Origin: Phytophthora sp. 'mugwort'
Lineage: Eukaryota > Oomycota > Peronosporomycetes > Peronosporales > Peronosporaceae
Direction: 5' to 3'
Length of the DNA stretch: 64,000 nt
Assembly: GCA_033558025.1 (NCBI GenBank)
Contig: JAUCEF010000017.1
Location: 3,906,001 to 3,970,000, forward strand
The notes under the pieces are model-generated. The model saw only the letters and a program-made list of their open reading frames with translations, was not told where the DNA came from and made no database searches. A program made the translations under genes and the position numbers. Below are positions 54,241-64,000 of the stretch, in pieces. The stretch's first letter is position 1. Each line of letters opens with the position of its first letter.

Positions 54241-56324
54241 ATGGAGCAATCAAACCCGGACAGTAGTACCGTAGCCGTCTTGAATAGTAGCCCCCCACCT
54301 GCCACGGTAGAACCGACCAGCCCGGGCAGCTCCAGCAGCAGCGCAGGCAGCCCCAGCGCCATAGGCAACCGGAACCGGAGCGTGAGTATGAACATGCACT
54401 CGAACGCGCCTCCCAGCAAGAAACAACGGGCTTCAGACGACGAGTACGAGCAAGCGACGCCCCCTCCGGCTCCGGCTGCAGGTCCGACGTCTCCCTACTC
54501 TGCCTCAGACGCGGCTGACGCGGCCTCTGCAATCGCTGAAGCTCGGGACCAAGTGAGTGATGAGACCGACGCTCCAGACGCTGAAGAAGACCAAGGCTCG
54601 GGAGACTCTGGATCTTCTGCTGTGCCGACTCATGTGCCGCCATTTCGAGGCGACGGAGATTCGTCGGATGATGACAGTGACGTCAATGAAGAGGCCTTTA
54701 TGAATTGGCTCGTGGATCAGAAGACCGCGGGAATGCCAGCTGGACAAATGCTCGACGCTCTGGGACTGGGCGTGTCGGACGGAGTTGCTGTGGATGATGA
54801 TGAACTGTGGGAAGCCATGTTTTCAATGGGGATCCGACTCATTAAACCGTCAGCCACGGTACGGCGCAAGTTTGTGTGAGTTAATGGGCTTTGTTGTTGC
54901 TCTGCTTTAACGGCGTGCGTGTTGTGAGTCCAGCGACCTCGTGAGAAGTTGGACAGTGTCAATACACTTCAGGACGTAGCAGCTCTTCTGCGCTCAAGCA
55001 AGAATATTGTAGTTTTGGCGGGTGCAGGTATCTCGGTTTCCTGCGGTATCCCGGACTTCCGATCGGAGAATGGCATTTACAGCGTACATAGCTTGTAACT
55101 TAGCTATGGAGCTCTACTGAAGGTAAAATCTGACGCTATGTGTGCATGACTTGTGTCGTGCAGCGCCTTGGCGAGTATAACCTTCCAAACCCGCAGTGCA
55201 TGTTCGGTACGAAACTTAAAAAATACGCGTTTCTTGCTTGGGCTAACTCGTTTTTTCTTCTTCCTGCTATGCAGACATCGAGTTCTTCCGATCAAACCCA
55301 CGACCATTCTTCGCGTTTGCAAAGGAATTGTTTCCCAAATCCAGTGGATTCACGTTTGTGCCGTCCCAGAGCCACTATTTCCTAAAGCTCTTGGAAGAAA
55401 AGGGCAAATTACTTCGGATTTACAGCCAGGTAAGCAAAGTTCTGGTCGTCAGCTCGTGCACGTGCCTCAAGGGAAGTCTGACAGTCTCCCACTTGCGTTT
55501 TCAATTAGAATATCGACATGCTGGAGCATGCGGCGGGTATTTCTCCCGAACTTGCTGTGCTTTGCCACGGCTCCTTCGCGACGGCGACGTGTTTAGCCTG
55601 CAAACGAACGTACCCGAACGACGCTATTCGCGAGGATGTGCTGAATCAGCGGGTGCCGATGTGCCAGTCTTGTAACTCACCGGATGGAATCATCAAGCCT
55701 GACATTGTGTTCTTCGGTGAATCACTGCCGCGCCGCTTTCATGACTCCATAAAGAGCGACGAAGGTGAAGCTGACCTGGTTCTCGTCATGGGCTCGTCTC
55801 TTAAGGTGAATCCTGTGCGCAGCATTGTCGGTCGGTTCAAGAAGGATACCCCCATGATCTTGATCAACAGAGAACCAGTGGGTCGCCCTCACAAATTTGA
55901 CGTCGAGCTGCTAGGATATTCAGACGATATTGTACAGGAGCTGTGTCGATTACTCGGATGGGAGCTTCCCCAGCCTGACCCGGTTCTTCTGGGTCAGTCC
56001 AATCTCCCATCACCCCCCGTCGTACCTGCAAGCTCGCTCGCGCCTCTGTCGTTTGAGTTTGTCCCCCCATCAAGGCATTTGTTCAACGGCTCCAAGTCTA
56101 CATATTGCAGTTCCAGTGATGATGAAAGCAGCAGTTCATCCAGTGATGAAGGAACGGGCGGGGAAGGAGACATGGATGCTGATACAGATGCTGTGGCAGT
56201 AGCGATTGACACTGACGACGAGAAGAAAGCTCCACCCATGGACGACCTGCCAAAAGAAGATCAAGACGAGTTGATGGGAAGTGGCAATGAATTGCTCGGG
56301 ACCTCAAGCTTTGACGACAATTGA
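54241..56324 (+). CDS. SIRT1-like NAD+-dependent protein deacetylase (class I sirtuin)
   Basis: Exons 54241-54873, 54934-55083, 55164-55206, 55275-55429 and 55509-56324 join in phase to 598 aa. The first exon is a disordered S/P/D-rich region ending in VRRKF. The catalytic core follows: [19 protein letters not shown] (NAD binding), [20 protein letters not shown], then [14 protein letters not shown], the catalytic His in [10 protein letters not shown], zinc cysteines CLACKRTYP and CQSC, FFGESLP and [10 protein letters not shown], and [11 protein letters not shown]. The order and the [12 protein letters not shown] blocks place it nearest SIRT1/Sir2. A serine- and aspartate-rich tail ([15 protein letters not shown]) follows. 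It probably deacetylates histones and other nuclear proteins. The first exon donor (TTT|GTGTGA) was chosen because it keeps the frame. Confidence 0.92.
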
Positions 56325-56758
56325 ACGTCGATCGCCACTCACGCTGCATGTGCCGAACCCAGCACTACAAAAGTGGGGACGCGAACCAAGTCGCGCGACC
56401 GGCGCTTCCATCGACCTCAGCCGACCAGACATGCTTCCTCCGTCATGTACAACTAATCCCAAGCCTGGAGACGGTTTTCTGCCTGTTTCTTCCCATTTTC
56501 CTGTTGCCAGTTCCTGCTTGAGTTCGAGCTGGGCCGACATGTGTTGGTATGCCATAGTCGGGAGCAGCCAAAGCTATGAGGCCAACAGGGTCGTGCGCGG
56601 AACAATCGTGAACAAGTTAATATGCTCGCCTGCTTCGCGAGCCTCTTTGTAAGTAGATACTTATGTGGCATCCTTCATCATATTGATCTATCGAAGACGA
56701 TTGAGTTCTGTACCAACAATTTCTTCTGCTTCTTGACCTAAGCTTGCTGCCAGATACT
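56325..56758. other. Intergenic, convergent SIRT1-like and POP1 genes
   Basis: 434 bp of 3' flanks. Short frames on both strands have no recognisable content. Confidence 0.5.
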
Positions 56759-59498
56759 TTAGATCTCGGCTTGCACCAGCACGGGACGAACTATTCGGCC
56801 TCGTGGGGATCGAAGCATGGCAAGAACGGATTGGCCTTGTTTGCCGTATTTCTGGTCGTGACTTGCTAGGAAGAGTTGCTGAAGTGGCTCACAAGCGATA
56901 AAGCCGACAGCACGGAAAGCACCCATGGGCCGGTCGTAGATCGCTGAAGTCACATAGCCGATGAGTGATCGCTAACAATACGTAAAATAAAAATACCAAA
57001 CAGTTAGTCCTGACTCGGTCTCCAAGTTGTTACAAAAAGTTTGGTCTCACCTCGTCAGTCTCGGAATTCCCAGCTTTGTTCTTCTTTCCCAACCCAACAT
57101 CGTCGCCCTTCCAGTTCTTGTCCTGACGATATCGTTGTACGTCCTCGGCTGAGGGTGCAAAGAGCTGAAAAGAAATACACATCGAAAAGTACAAGCATCG
57201 ACCTGTGAGATGCAATATAGCAATGAATGGATGCTGTAGCCTAAACAAACGTACCATGCCGTTAACATCCACGTTGCCGCGTCTAGGGACAACGACAACA
57301 ACGCGAACTAGAGTTGGCATTGGGACCGGCACAATGGACTTCACATTGCGTTCTGGCGATACCACGTCTTCGTTGTCTTCGTTGTCTTCGGTGGTAGTGC
57401 TGCTCGATCGGTAGAAGCAGAATGGCTCCATGTACTTGTCCCCGCGAAGGACACACAGTGCCTGCGTGTCCTCCTCTTCCGTCTCACGTGCTGGTTTCTC
57501 TCCATCAAAGAGCAGATCCCATCGTGGCTGGAAGGGGGACTTGACGCCGTGCTTTTCGTAGTTGAACCGCTTCGATTTGGGCTTTTTTGCTTGCTCCGTT
57601 TCGAGGTCGCGTGCACGAAGCTCCCAATATGTCTGTCCAGCTTGAGTATCCGGGTAATCGCATGGAAAGCTACAAGAAGATTACACGTCAGATACTGCAG
57701 GATCCCTAGAAAATAGATAAAATACCCTCATTTCCTACCTTGGTTGGTGTAGCACTGTAGACAGAGCGGAATCCTCTTCAAGCCCAATGACCAGCGATCC
57801 GCCAAATACTAACGCCTTCAGCAAGCCAGGAGCGTTAGCTGGTGGGCAGATCAAATCCCAGCCACTCGAGTGAGGATACGGCGCACACGTTTTAATAGCC
57901 AAAAGGTGAAGCGCTGGAGCTAGAGACTTTGCACAAACTCCATCACCGCCATTAACGAATATACTATCTTTGCGTTGACGATATACCTCTTCGTTTAGCT
58001 TGTGGTCCTTCAAAAAGTTGTTCTCCAGTCGACGTCGCTTGGTTAATGACCACAATAACGAACTGGGCGATGTTTTTATCTCCAAAGCACCGTAATCTTC
58101 CGTCTCAAGTTCCGTGCGACCTTTATCTACGACAATAACCAGGGAACTAGCACTGTCAACTTCTTCCGTAACATTTGAGCCACTAGTTGTCCAGGCTAGC
58201 AATGCCTGCATCTCTTTCAGAATCATTTTAGACTCGGGCTCCTCTGCCTCTTGACCCAACGACGACAGACTTAATCCAGACAATGGACTCGTAATAACAC
58301 TCGTCCCAACTTGTGGAATAGAACCGGTGGGTGGTTCCTTCAGAAGCGAAAACTTCATTTCCGGTCGTGTACAGAAGTAGTTCAACTTTCCTTCTTGGTA
58401 ACGTGCAAGACGCGGATCCTTCATGACTAGGGAGAAAATCATATCAGCGTATTTCTTCTTGCTCGACTTGCTGAGAGCATGAAGCACGTTTCGTCGGTTG
58501 TCATCACAGCACTTGGCTACAGTCTCATTCAAGTTGTAGCCATCTTCATGATCCGACGCGTCGTCTTCTTGAATTTCCTGTTCTTCGGCGCCAACCTCCA
58601 CTTGTCCACCAACAAGACTAACCATAAGGTCATCTGCGAGTCGCCCACGCAGCTTCAAGCGACACAACTGGCCTCGTCGGTCGTGCAGTTCGATACCATC
58701 TTCATCTTCGCCCACAACCTCCTGACAGGCTGCCGCGACCGCCATCGCCGCCTCCATATACGCGGCAGGGTGCACCCAGAGCCACAACTGCCTCTTGGTG
58801 CTCTGCCAATCATCCTGCAGCTTAAACTCTCCAGCTTCATAGTCCTGTCGCAATGGTCTCCACATGAACGTCACTGGAGCGATGGCACCTTGTGGGAACT
58901 GTCCTTCATGGTACAACATGCTGGAGCCCTCCTCCGTTCCAGCCAAGAAGCGGAGGCCGTGGAAGTCGGATCCATTGGGGTCCGACACGAGCTGCAATGC
59001 CTCCAAGATCACTTGAGGCAGGCCGAACAGCTCCAGTACCCCATAGTAGCTGGCATCATGAAGTGTAGCCATTTTTCTTACCGCCTGCAGCGCAGCGGAT
59101 ACGCTCTTGTCCGCTCGGTGGAGAGCCAAAATGTAGCCATGTTGTTCACCCATGGCCATACGCTTGGCATGCCACAAATGGGTTGACAGCCATCGCGGCC
59201 GCTCGGACTCGGGAGTCTCTGTGCGAGCTCGCAGCAACTTATGCGGACGGCGCTCATGCTTACGGCAACGTAACGACGTCCGGTTGCGCTTGGGCATGGC
59301 ACGCAGGCGCTGCGGCATCATGTGCGACTTGAAGGCGTTGGCCCGGCGACGGCGCTGGGTCTTCTGCGCCTCCAGCTTGGCGTCCGTGCACGATGAGACC
59401 ACATCATGCTGTGCGATCTCGTGCAGCGCCTGCAGCTCCGGTGCGCGCGCGTTGGCGAACTCGAGCACCTGTAGTACACGGGGGCCAAGACCAGCCAT
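56759..59498 (-). CDS. POP1: Ribonuclease P/MRP subunit POP1
   Basis: Exons 59498-57739, 57669-57255, 57164-57051 and 56971-56759 join in phase to 833 aa through introns of 69, 90 and 79 bp. The POP1 N-domain shows RRRRANAFKSHMMPQRLRAM and PRWLSTHLWHAKRMAMGEQH, the basic RNA-binding signature, followed by SYYGVLELFGL and QGAIAPVTFMWRPL. The POPLD part follows with CAPYPHSSGWDLICPPANAP and, across the first junction, SFPCDYPDTQAG. The last exon ends with RSLIGYVTSAIYDRPMG and IVRPVLVQAEI, the C-terminal region of POP1. It is the large scaffold protein of RNase P and RNase MRP, which process tRNA 5' ends and rRNA. A shorter product from an in-frame upstream start at 59558 was not chosen. Confidence 0.93.
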
Positions 59499-59605
59499 TT
59501 TCCTAATAAAAATATCTCCATTCAATATTATAAACGTACTGAAATACGGTAAAACCATGAAATGGATACATTTTGTTTTTCTTGTCCATCAGTTGAAGTT
59601 TTACG

Positions 59606-59905
59606 ATGCAGCGGCGTCAAGATGGATCTAAAGACCGAGCTGCCGAGAGCACAGCTCCATCTACAGGCAAGAGGCAGACAGTGCAGCAACAGCCGGAGGA
59701 CAAGTGCGTGTACTGGGAGGCGCAGGTGGACTGGTGGGAGCGCTGGGCGAGTGACCACGGCCTGAGTCTGGACGCGACGAGTGGGGCGAGTATCCACCTG
59801 TCCTTCATGCAGGGATTGGCCACACAAGCTGCTCGAGAGCTACGAGCTGCACATGAAGCGGAGAAAGCAACCACGTTACGACCACCAACAGCCAAGAAAA
59901 ACTGA
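59606..59905 (+). CDS. Small protein of unknown function (99 aa)
   Basis: An intron-less frame starting 107 bp from the divergent POP1 start. The N-terminal 35 residues are basic and disordered. The rest (CVYWEAQVDWWERWASDHGL, then LSFMQGLATQAARELRAAHE) looks like two amphipathic helices with many tryptophans. There is no signal peptide or membrane helix. I do not recognise a family. The antisense frame of 92 codons over the same bases is cysteine-rich and less protein-like. The divergent position and tidy composition support a real gene, but only moderately. Confidence 0.5.
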   Translation: MQRRQDGSKDRAAESTAPSTGKRQTVQQQPEDKCVYWEAQVDWWERWASDHGLSLDATSGASIHLSFMQGLATQAARELRAAHEAEKATTLRPPTAKKN

Positions 59906-60676
59906 GGCCAGCTGATCTACATGTGTCTATTTTTTGGCTTGTAGCTAACGCCTTCTTAGTAAATTCTACACTGTCTTGTTCGATTCCGGGAGCCTCAAGC
60001 ACTAGTTGCAGCGACGACTCTTCTCTCGTTGGGTCTCTCACCAGTAGAACCATGGCAGGTAACTTGGGTCATCATGTCCGTTGTTATTGACAGGAAATTG
60101 AACATCACCACGTCAGTAGTATATACTGGAAGATGGTTTAATCTTTTCTAATATCGAGCTGGTGTTTCTAACCAGACAACCAATCGATAGCCTCAGAACG
60201 TAAGGGGTCATCTCTAAGATAGGTCTGAGAAGGGGTTAAAGCTCCTTCAGCGACAGGTCCTCATTTAGGTCGACAGCAACGAGGACTCGTTTTAGACCCT
60301 ACCTAAAATTGTATGCCCAGAATCGCAGAGTCGAACTAGTTTTAATGGTAGGTGTAACAACAGATTCTAACGAGCGTTTCCCCCCCTCAAAAACTCGCTG
60401 TTGACTCAGCTCCTATTAAAGGATATGCCACACCTTATAAAGAGCACGAAAACAATTTACTGTAACATTTTCTAATGTTTTTAGCCAATCAAATGCGGTA
60501 TATAATTAGAAATTTTAAGTTTCAATAGAGCCATCCTCTTCTTCGGAGGACGATTCCTTGCGCGAATCCATGGCTTAGAGATGCTCCTTCAGTTGCACCA
60601 GTTGATTGTTTGCTGTGTCGATGCATCCTTGTACTGTTGAAGACTGTAGGCTAGCGAAAGCTCGCTTAAGTCGTGG
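59906..60676. other. Gene-free stretch
   Basis: 771 bp with no recognisable gene. A minus-strand frame from 60053 (82 codons, ending at 59805) begins with a protein-like MVLLVRDPTREESSLQLVLE but then runs antisense into the small gene at 59606, so it was not called. An ATGGCAG followed by GTAACTT at 60052 could be a start codon plus donor on the plus strand, but no downstream exon was found. Confidence 0.4.
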
Positions 60677-61651
60677 TCAAATGTCTGCAAACTTGGTGTT
60701 TGTGGAATTGACGGCCGACTTTTCACACTTTACTGTTGCCCATAGAAGCTCTAAAAGCTGAAGATCAGAATGATATGGCGGTGTAAACACAACGTCGTGG
60801 CCCTTAGCTCTTGCTTTGCTGACGATAACAGGAATTACATTTTTCTGAATATGTGCTGACAGCGACTTCCAAACTATAGGCTTTGTTGCATTTTCAGGAA
60901 CAGGCAGGCCATATTCCTTCATCGTGTCGAGCATTTTTGACCGCTTGCTACCCTGCTTGGGAGTTGATTCCGGAAAGACTTTGTGGTACTTAGCATTATC
61001 CATAACAATAATACAGTTCGCAATATCATTGTTTGCCAGTGCGACAAGCAACTTATCCATCCAGCCGACAAAGTATTCATGGCAAAACATGCCATGATAG
61101 TCAGCTTTCTGCTTACCACCCTCAAAAATATCCACAGTGTCTGTCAACAATCGTGCTGACTGAGCTGGGGTGCGCTCGTCATCGCTGACGCTGCGATCCT
61201 TATCAAGGATGGCTGCGATAAAGCACAAACGCCTGCCCTTGTGCTTTTCTTTGACGTATTTGTCATCTGTGGGGTCGACTAGTGAATCGTTGTGTCGGGC
61301 GTAATGCTGATGGATGTTGCTTTCGTCCATGTAAACAATCCGTCGAGAAGCACCCTCGGCGCTAGTCATTAGCTGTACGTACTCAGCCCTAGCCACATCA
61401 TTCGTGGAGATAGTCGTAAGCTCTTGCCCTTGTGGGCACCGCGAATGAATCTATTTTCTCCAAGAAATGCTGCACGGTACGCTGGCAGAAATCGTGCTGT
61501 CGCGAGAGGCAGTATCAAGGACAATATAATCTGTCTCAACAAGAAAATGCGTAACATCCTTCGCTGTTGTTCTAGTCCTCGTCTCACACCGGCTACGTAT
61601 GAAAGCACGGACTGCATTATCTATGGTTGCCGATCTGGGCAGATGCATCAT
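60677..61651 (-). pseudogene. IS630/Tc1-superfamily transposase relic with long D-to-E spacing
   Basis: The long frame (61396-60677) has RRIVYMDESNIHQHYARHND with the first Asp, RRLCFIAAILDKD, DYHGMFCHEYFVGWMDKL, CIIVMDNAKYHK with the second Asp, and FTPPYHSDLQLLELLW with the Glu. I count 82 residues between second Asp and Glu, as in the DD82E ('Sailor'-type) group of this superfamily as I recall it. The N-terminal part (61651 onward: AFIRSRCETRTRTTAKDVTH) is in another frame, so at least one frameshift separates it. The C-terminal half is otherwise intact. Terminal repeats were not identified. Confidence 0.8.
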
Positions 61652-61680
61652 GTGGTCGCCACGATATCCGGGCGGAGCGG

Positions 61681-62322
61681 CTACATGAGCAGTTCCATGA
61701 GTACGAAAAGTAGACCATACTTCGCCAACTGTACCGGAAGGGCATCAGAGCCGTCTGCGTTCGCCGTGAGGGCAAGCGTGATCCTGGTCTTGTTCTTCTT
61801 TACACCCCGCATACCTTTCGTGCAAATGGAGCGCGCGGGCGTCATTGCGTAGCACAGGCCTGTTTCGTCCATGTTGTAGGTATCCGACGGAGACTAAAGG
61901 TCCGTTATTTCTTAAAGGCGCTGACGCCCTTGGGAACCACCTCCGGGCTTGCAGACGCAGCTTCACTGTGGAGTCGGCAGGAGCTCAAGCCGTGTCTGCG
62001 CATAAAGCGAGTGAGCCAGCCGTCGGAGAGATTAAGATCCCAGGCGTAGCAGAGTTCCCCTTGTAGATCTCGAGCCATCATCCGGATAAGCAAGCGAGAC
62101 AGGTACAGATTTTCAGCTTCGTATTCTTCTATCCATGTGGTCAAACGATGCTCCAGCCTCAACGACAGCACCCTTAGCGGTTTCCGCTGCCCACCATCCC
62201 CGTAAAGCCGCGCTTGTAATGCGCCCAGCATTAATCAGAATGGCGCTAATCGTGGAGCGAGAAGACTTGCGTGGCATCACAAAGGCGGCCGCCACCCAGT
62301 CTGCTAGTTCTGTTTGAGTCAT
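61681..62322 (-). pseudogene. pogo/Tigger-type transposase N-terminal relic
   Basis: Three consecutive minus-strand pieces in different frames read as one protein. First TQTELADWVAAAFVMPRKSS and RSTISAILINAG, a psq-type helix-turn-helix. Second LTTWIEEYEAENLYLSRLLI and LSDGWLTRFMRRHGLSSCRL, a CENP-B-type DNA-binding domain. Third MDETGLCYAMTPARSICTKG and TRITLALTANADGSDALP, the start of the DDE_1 nuclease with its first Asp. The rest of the nuclease is missing, because the sequence changes to the IS630-type element at about 61.65 kb. At least two frameshifts are present. Confidence 0.82.
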
Positions 62323-62629
62323 GAGGGGACACCCGACAGATTTGGCGATTTTATCTTCCTCTTCTGGTCGATTGTCATCCAGCGGGCCATGTTGCTATGG
62401 GTGGGGACGTGGGCGCAGTTGCTTGAGCAGCTTGAGATCACTTGCAAAGTGACCAAGCATAGCCGTCGACGCCCGGCCGGTTTTCCCGCCTTCTTGCGGA
62501 TTTCAAACGTGAAGGTGGGACTATCTACCTCTATAAAGCAATTTATAACTGCCTACAGGATATCACTTAAGCGCGGTGTCAGAAGTGAGGTCGAAATCTG
62601 TATAGTATGTGAGGCCCAACCGTGAAAGG

Positions 62630-63527
62630 AGTTTCGGGGATTCAGGCCTCCACACAATTCCAACAATTGATCACTTCTTACTAAACCGGCTATGCGTACA
62701 CACGAACGGATAACAACCGACATGTTCTCTCGTTTTGCTTCGCAACTCGCTTCGTCAACTACAAGAGAAAAGAATCCATCCCAAGTTCCACCTGGATAAC
62801 GTGCTCTCCGATTAATTCAGCTGCACACTGAATTATTTCTTTTTGGATTTCAGGAGAGGTGTACTTCGCATTTGCTGGAGCAGTTTAATGTGAGCGCGAG
62901 AACTCTGGCAACCATTCCATCATAAAATCGATCATTTCTAAGAAATTGCCCTTGTTTGAGGACCCCTCGTGTTCATTATCACCTCGAAAAGAAATACCTT
63001 GCCGGGCCAAATGAAGTCATACATCAAATATCAGACCGACTCGCTTTTGGTTAAGCTTCGTTGGCAGCGATCAGCGTTCGATAGCGATACTTGAATGTTT
63101 TGAGGTGGTCTCAACAAGTAATCAAATGCTGCTTCAGCATAACGATGCTTGGCGCAGTTATCGCCAACGTGGCGCGAATAACCACTGCCCCTTTCATTTG
63201 CTTTCTTCCAGTTGCGAAAGCCACGCAACGGCTGCGAGAATGGATAAACACCTTTATCTGTCATCATTACCTCCCTACTAAGATAGCAGTGAAGACAATA
63301 TGCAGCATCGGCCTTAGGAGAGTATTCAAGCCAGCCGTATCATCGAAACATTGTGGACGGAATGAGCGCATCCGGTCACCGAACCCTCTGCAAGGATACT
63401 CAGGAAGAACAGGTCTAAACGCTCCATTTGCGTAGGCAACCAGCACCAGTCGGCGGAGATTCGGATCAACTGTAAGTTGATTTATGACGAACAAATTCGG
63501 CGGTCGATCAGCAGGATCGCCTCTCAC
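62630..63527 (-). pseudogene. hAT-like (TTF zinc finger / DUF4371) transposase relic
   Basis: Minus-strand blocks: RRLVLVAYANGAFRPVLPEY and MRSFRPQCFDD; then, after a frame change, LEYSPKADAAYCLHCYLSR and KGVYPFSQPLRGFRNWKKAN, the TTF-type zinc finger found in ZMYM/DUF4371 proteins. Further on NAKYTSPEIQKEIIQCAAEL is followed, after another frame change, by GTWDGFFSLVVDEASCEAKR, the DUF4371 block with the first catalytic Asp (VDEA). The catalytic C-terminal half is absent. It is a truncated relic with at least two frameshifts. Confidence 0.75.
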
Positions 63528-64000
63528 AAAATCATGGACGTAACAATCGCGAGGATCGGCGGATATGCTGTTTGCTTATCACCAAGTCTGTGCTAATTCG
63601 CTTCTCGTACACAAAATTGGATCCAGTGACATGCGGGCTGGTTCGTTGGTATTCGAAGCATTCCTAGGTGTGGGGATTGGAGCCTCGAAGAAGGCCGTGT
63701 AGTTTGGTAATTTTCAACCTTTTCTTCGGCATGACAGTGCGCGCCCAGATCGAAGCAGATTCTGAACTGCGTTCAACAAGAAGAGCAGAAGCCATTATGA
63801 AACCACTCGAGGGAACCATTCAGGGCTGAAGGAAACTCCCCGCGACAAAGGTTAACCCCTACACCCTAAGTGCCCCCCAAGCAATTTAGTCCTCGCTCCG
63901 GCTTTGCCGGAGCCACCTACCTCTTCAGAAGTAGTTTCAAAACCGCTCGCCTAGAGAGGCCAGTGAGATCTGAAGATCCAAATATAAAAAGTAGGGGGAT
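63528..64000. other. Gene-free right edge
   Basis: 473 bp without a recognisable gene. CTCCGGCTTTGCCGGAGCC at about 63897 is a small perfect stem-loop. The sequence may be the 5' flank of the element to its left. Confidence 0.4.

Noticed and set aside
59805..60053. 82-codon minus-strand frame beginning MVLLVRDPTREESS
   Set aside because: The first 40 residues look protein-like but the frame then runs antisense through the small gene at 59606-59905; no acceptor or second exon could be found.

Overview
This window is nuclear DNA of an oomycete, most likely Phytophthora or a close relative. The genes are eukaryotic and intron-poor. Their introns are about 60-150 bp with GT..AG ends, apart from one of 294 bp. 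The genes fit an oomycete: a GT2 chitin synthase with an N-terminal MIT-like region, a flagellar outer-dynein-arm docking coiled coil (zoospores), and decayed transposons of the kinds common in Phytophthora (Copia, MULE, PIF/Harbinger, hAT, Helitron, pogo, Tc1-like). The species is inferred, not shown.

Layout. (1) 0-8.9 kb, gene island: MED22 (cut by the left edge), two identical V-ATPase subunit c genes in inverted orientation, a TMEM260/DUF2723 membrane protein with 8 exons, RUVBL2 and POLD3. (2) 8.9-24.4 kb, transposon nest: a Tc1-like element with exact TA target sites, a Helitron fragment, a Copia relic, hAT pieces, PIF/Harbinger, a GATC-dense repeat array and a MULE. (3) 24.4-25.9 kb: mitochondrial citrate synthase. 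(4) 25.9-29.9 kb: about 4 kb with no recognisable gene and two hairpins. (5) 29.9-40.8 kb, dense gene island: chitin synthase, a small unknown protein, an AVEN-like protein, ribosomal protein eS8, DNA primase small subunit, a URI1-like prefoldin protein carrying TPR repeats, and proteasome ATPase RPT1. (6) 41.9-43.5 kb: a second, different Tc1-like element. (7) 43.6-59.9 kb, gene island: an FN3 protein ending in a CaaX box, an eIF4G-like protein, TRM1, the dynein docking protein, a SIRT1-like deacetylase, POP1 and a small unknown protein. (8) 60.6-64 kb: relics of an IS630-type element, a pogo-type element and a TTF/DUF4371 hAT-like element.

The genes are mostly housekeeping and do not form one pathway. 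Some themes recur: replication (POLD3, PRIM1), RNA and translation (POP1, TRM1, eS8, eIF4G), and the R2TP/prefoldin-like assembly machinery (RUVBL2 and the URI1-TPR protein). The most notable observations are the URI1-TPR architecture, the perfectly matched inverted V-ATPase pair whose identity stops at the start and stop codons, the GATC array, and the tandem MA3 domains with a repeated short motif in the eIF4G-like protein. I did not find an obviously new multi-gene system. No CRISPR array, rRNA or tRNA gene was recognised.
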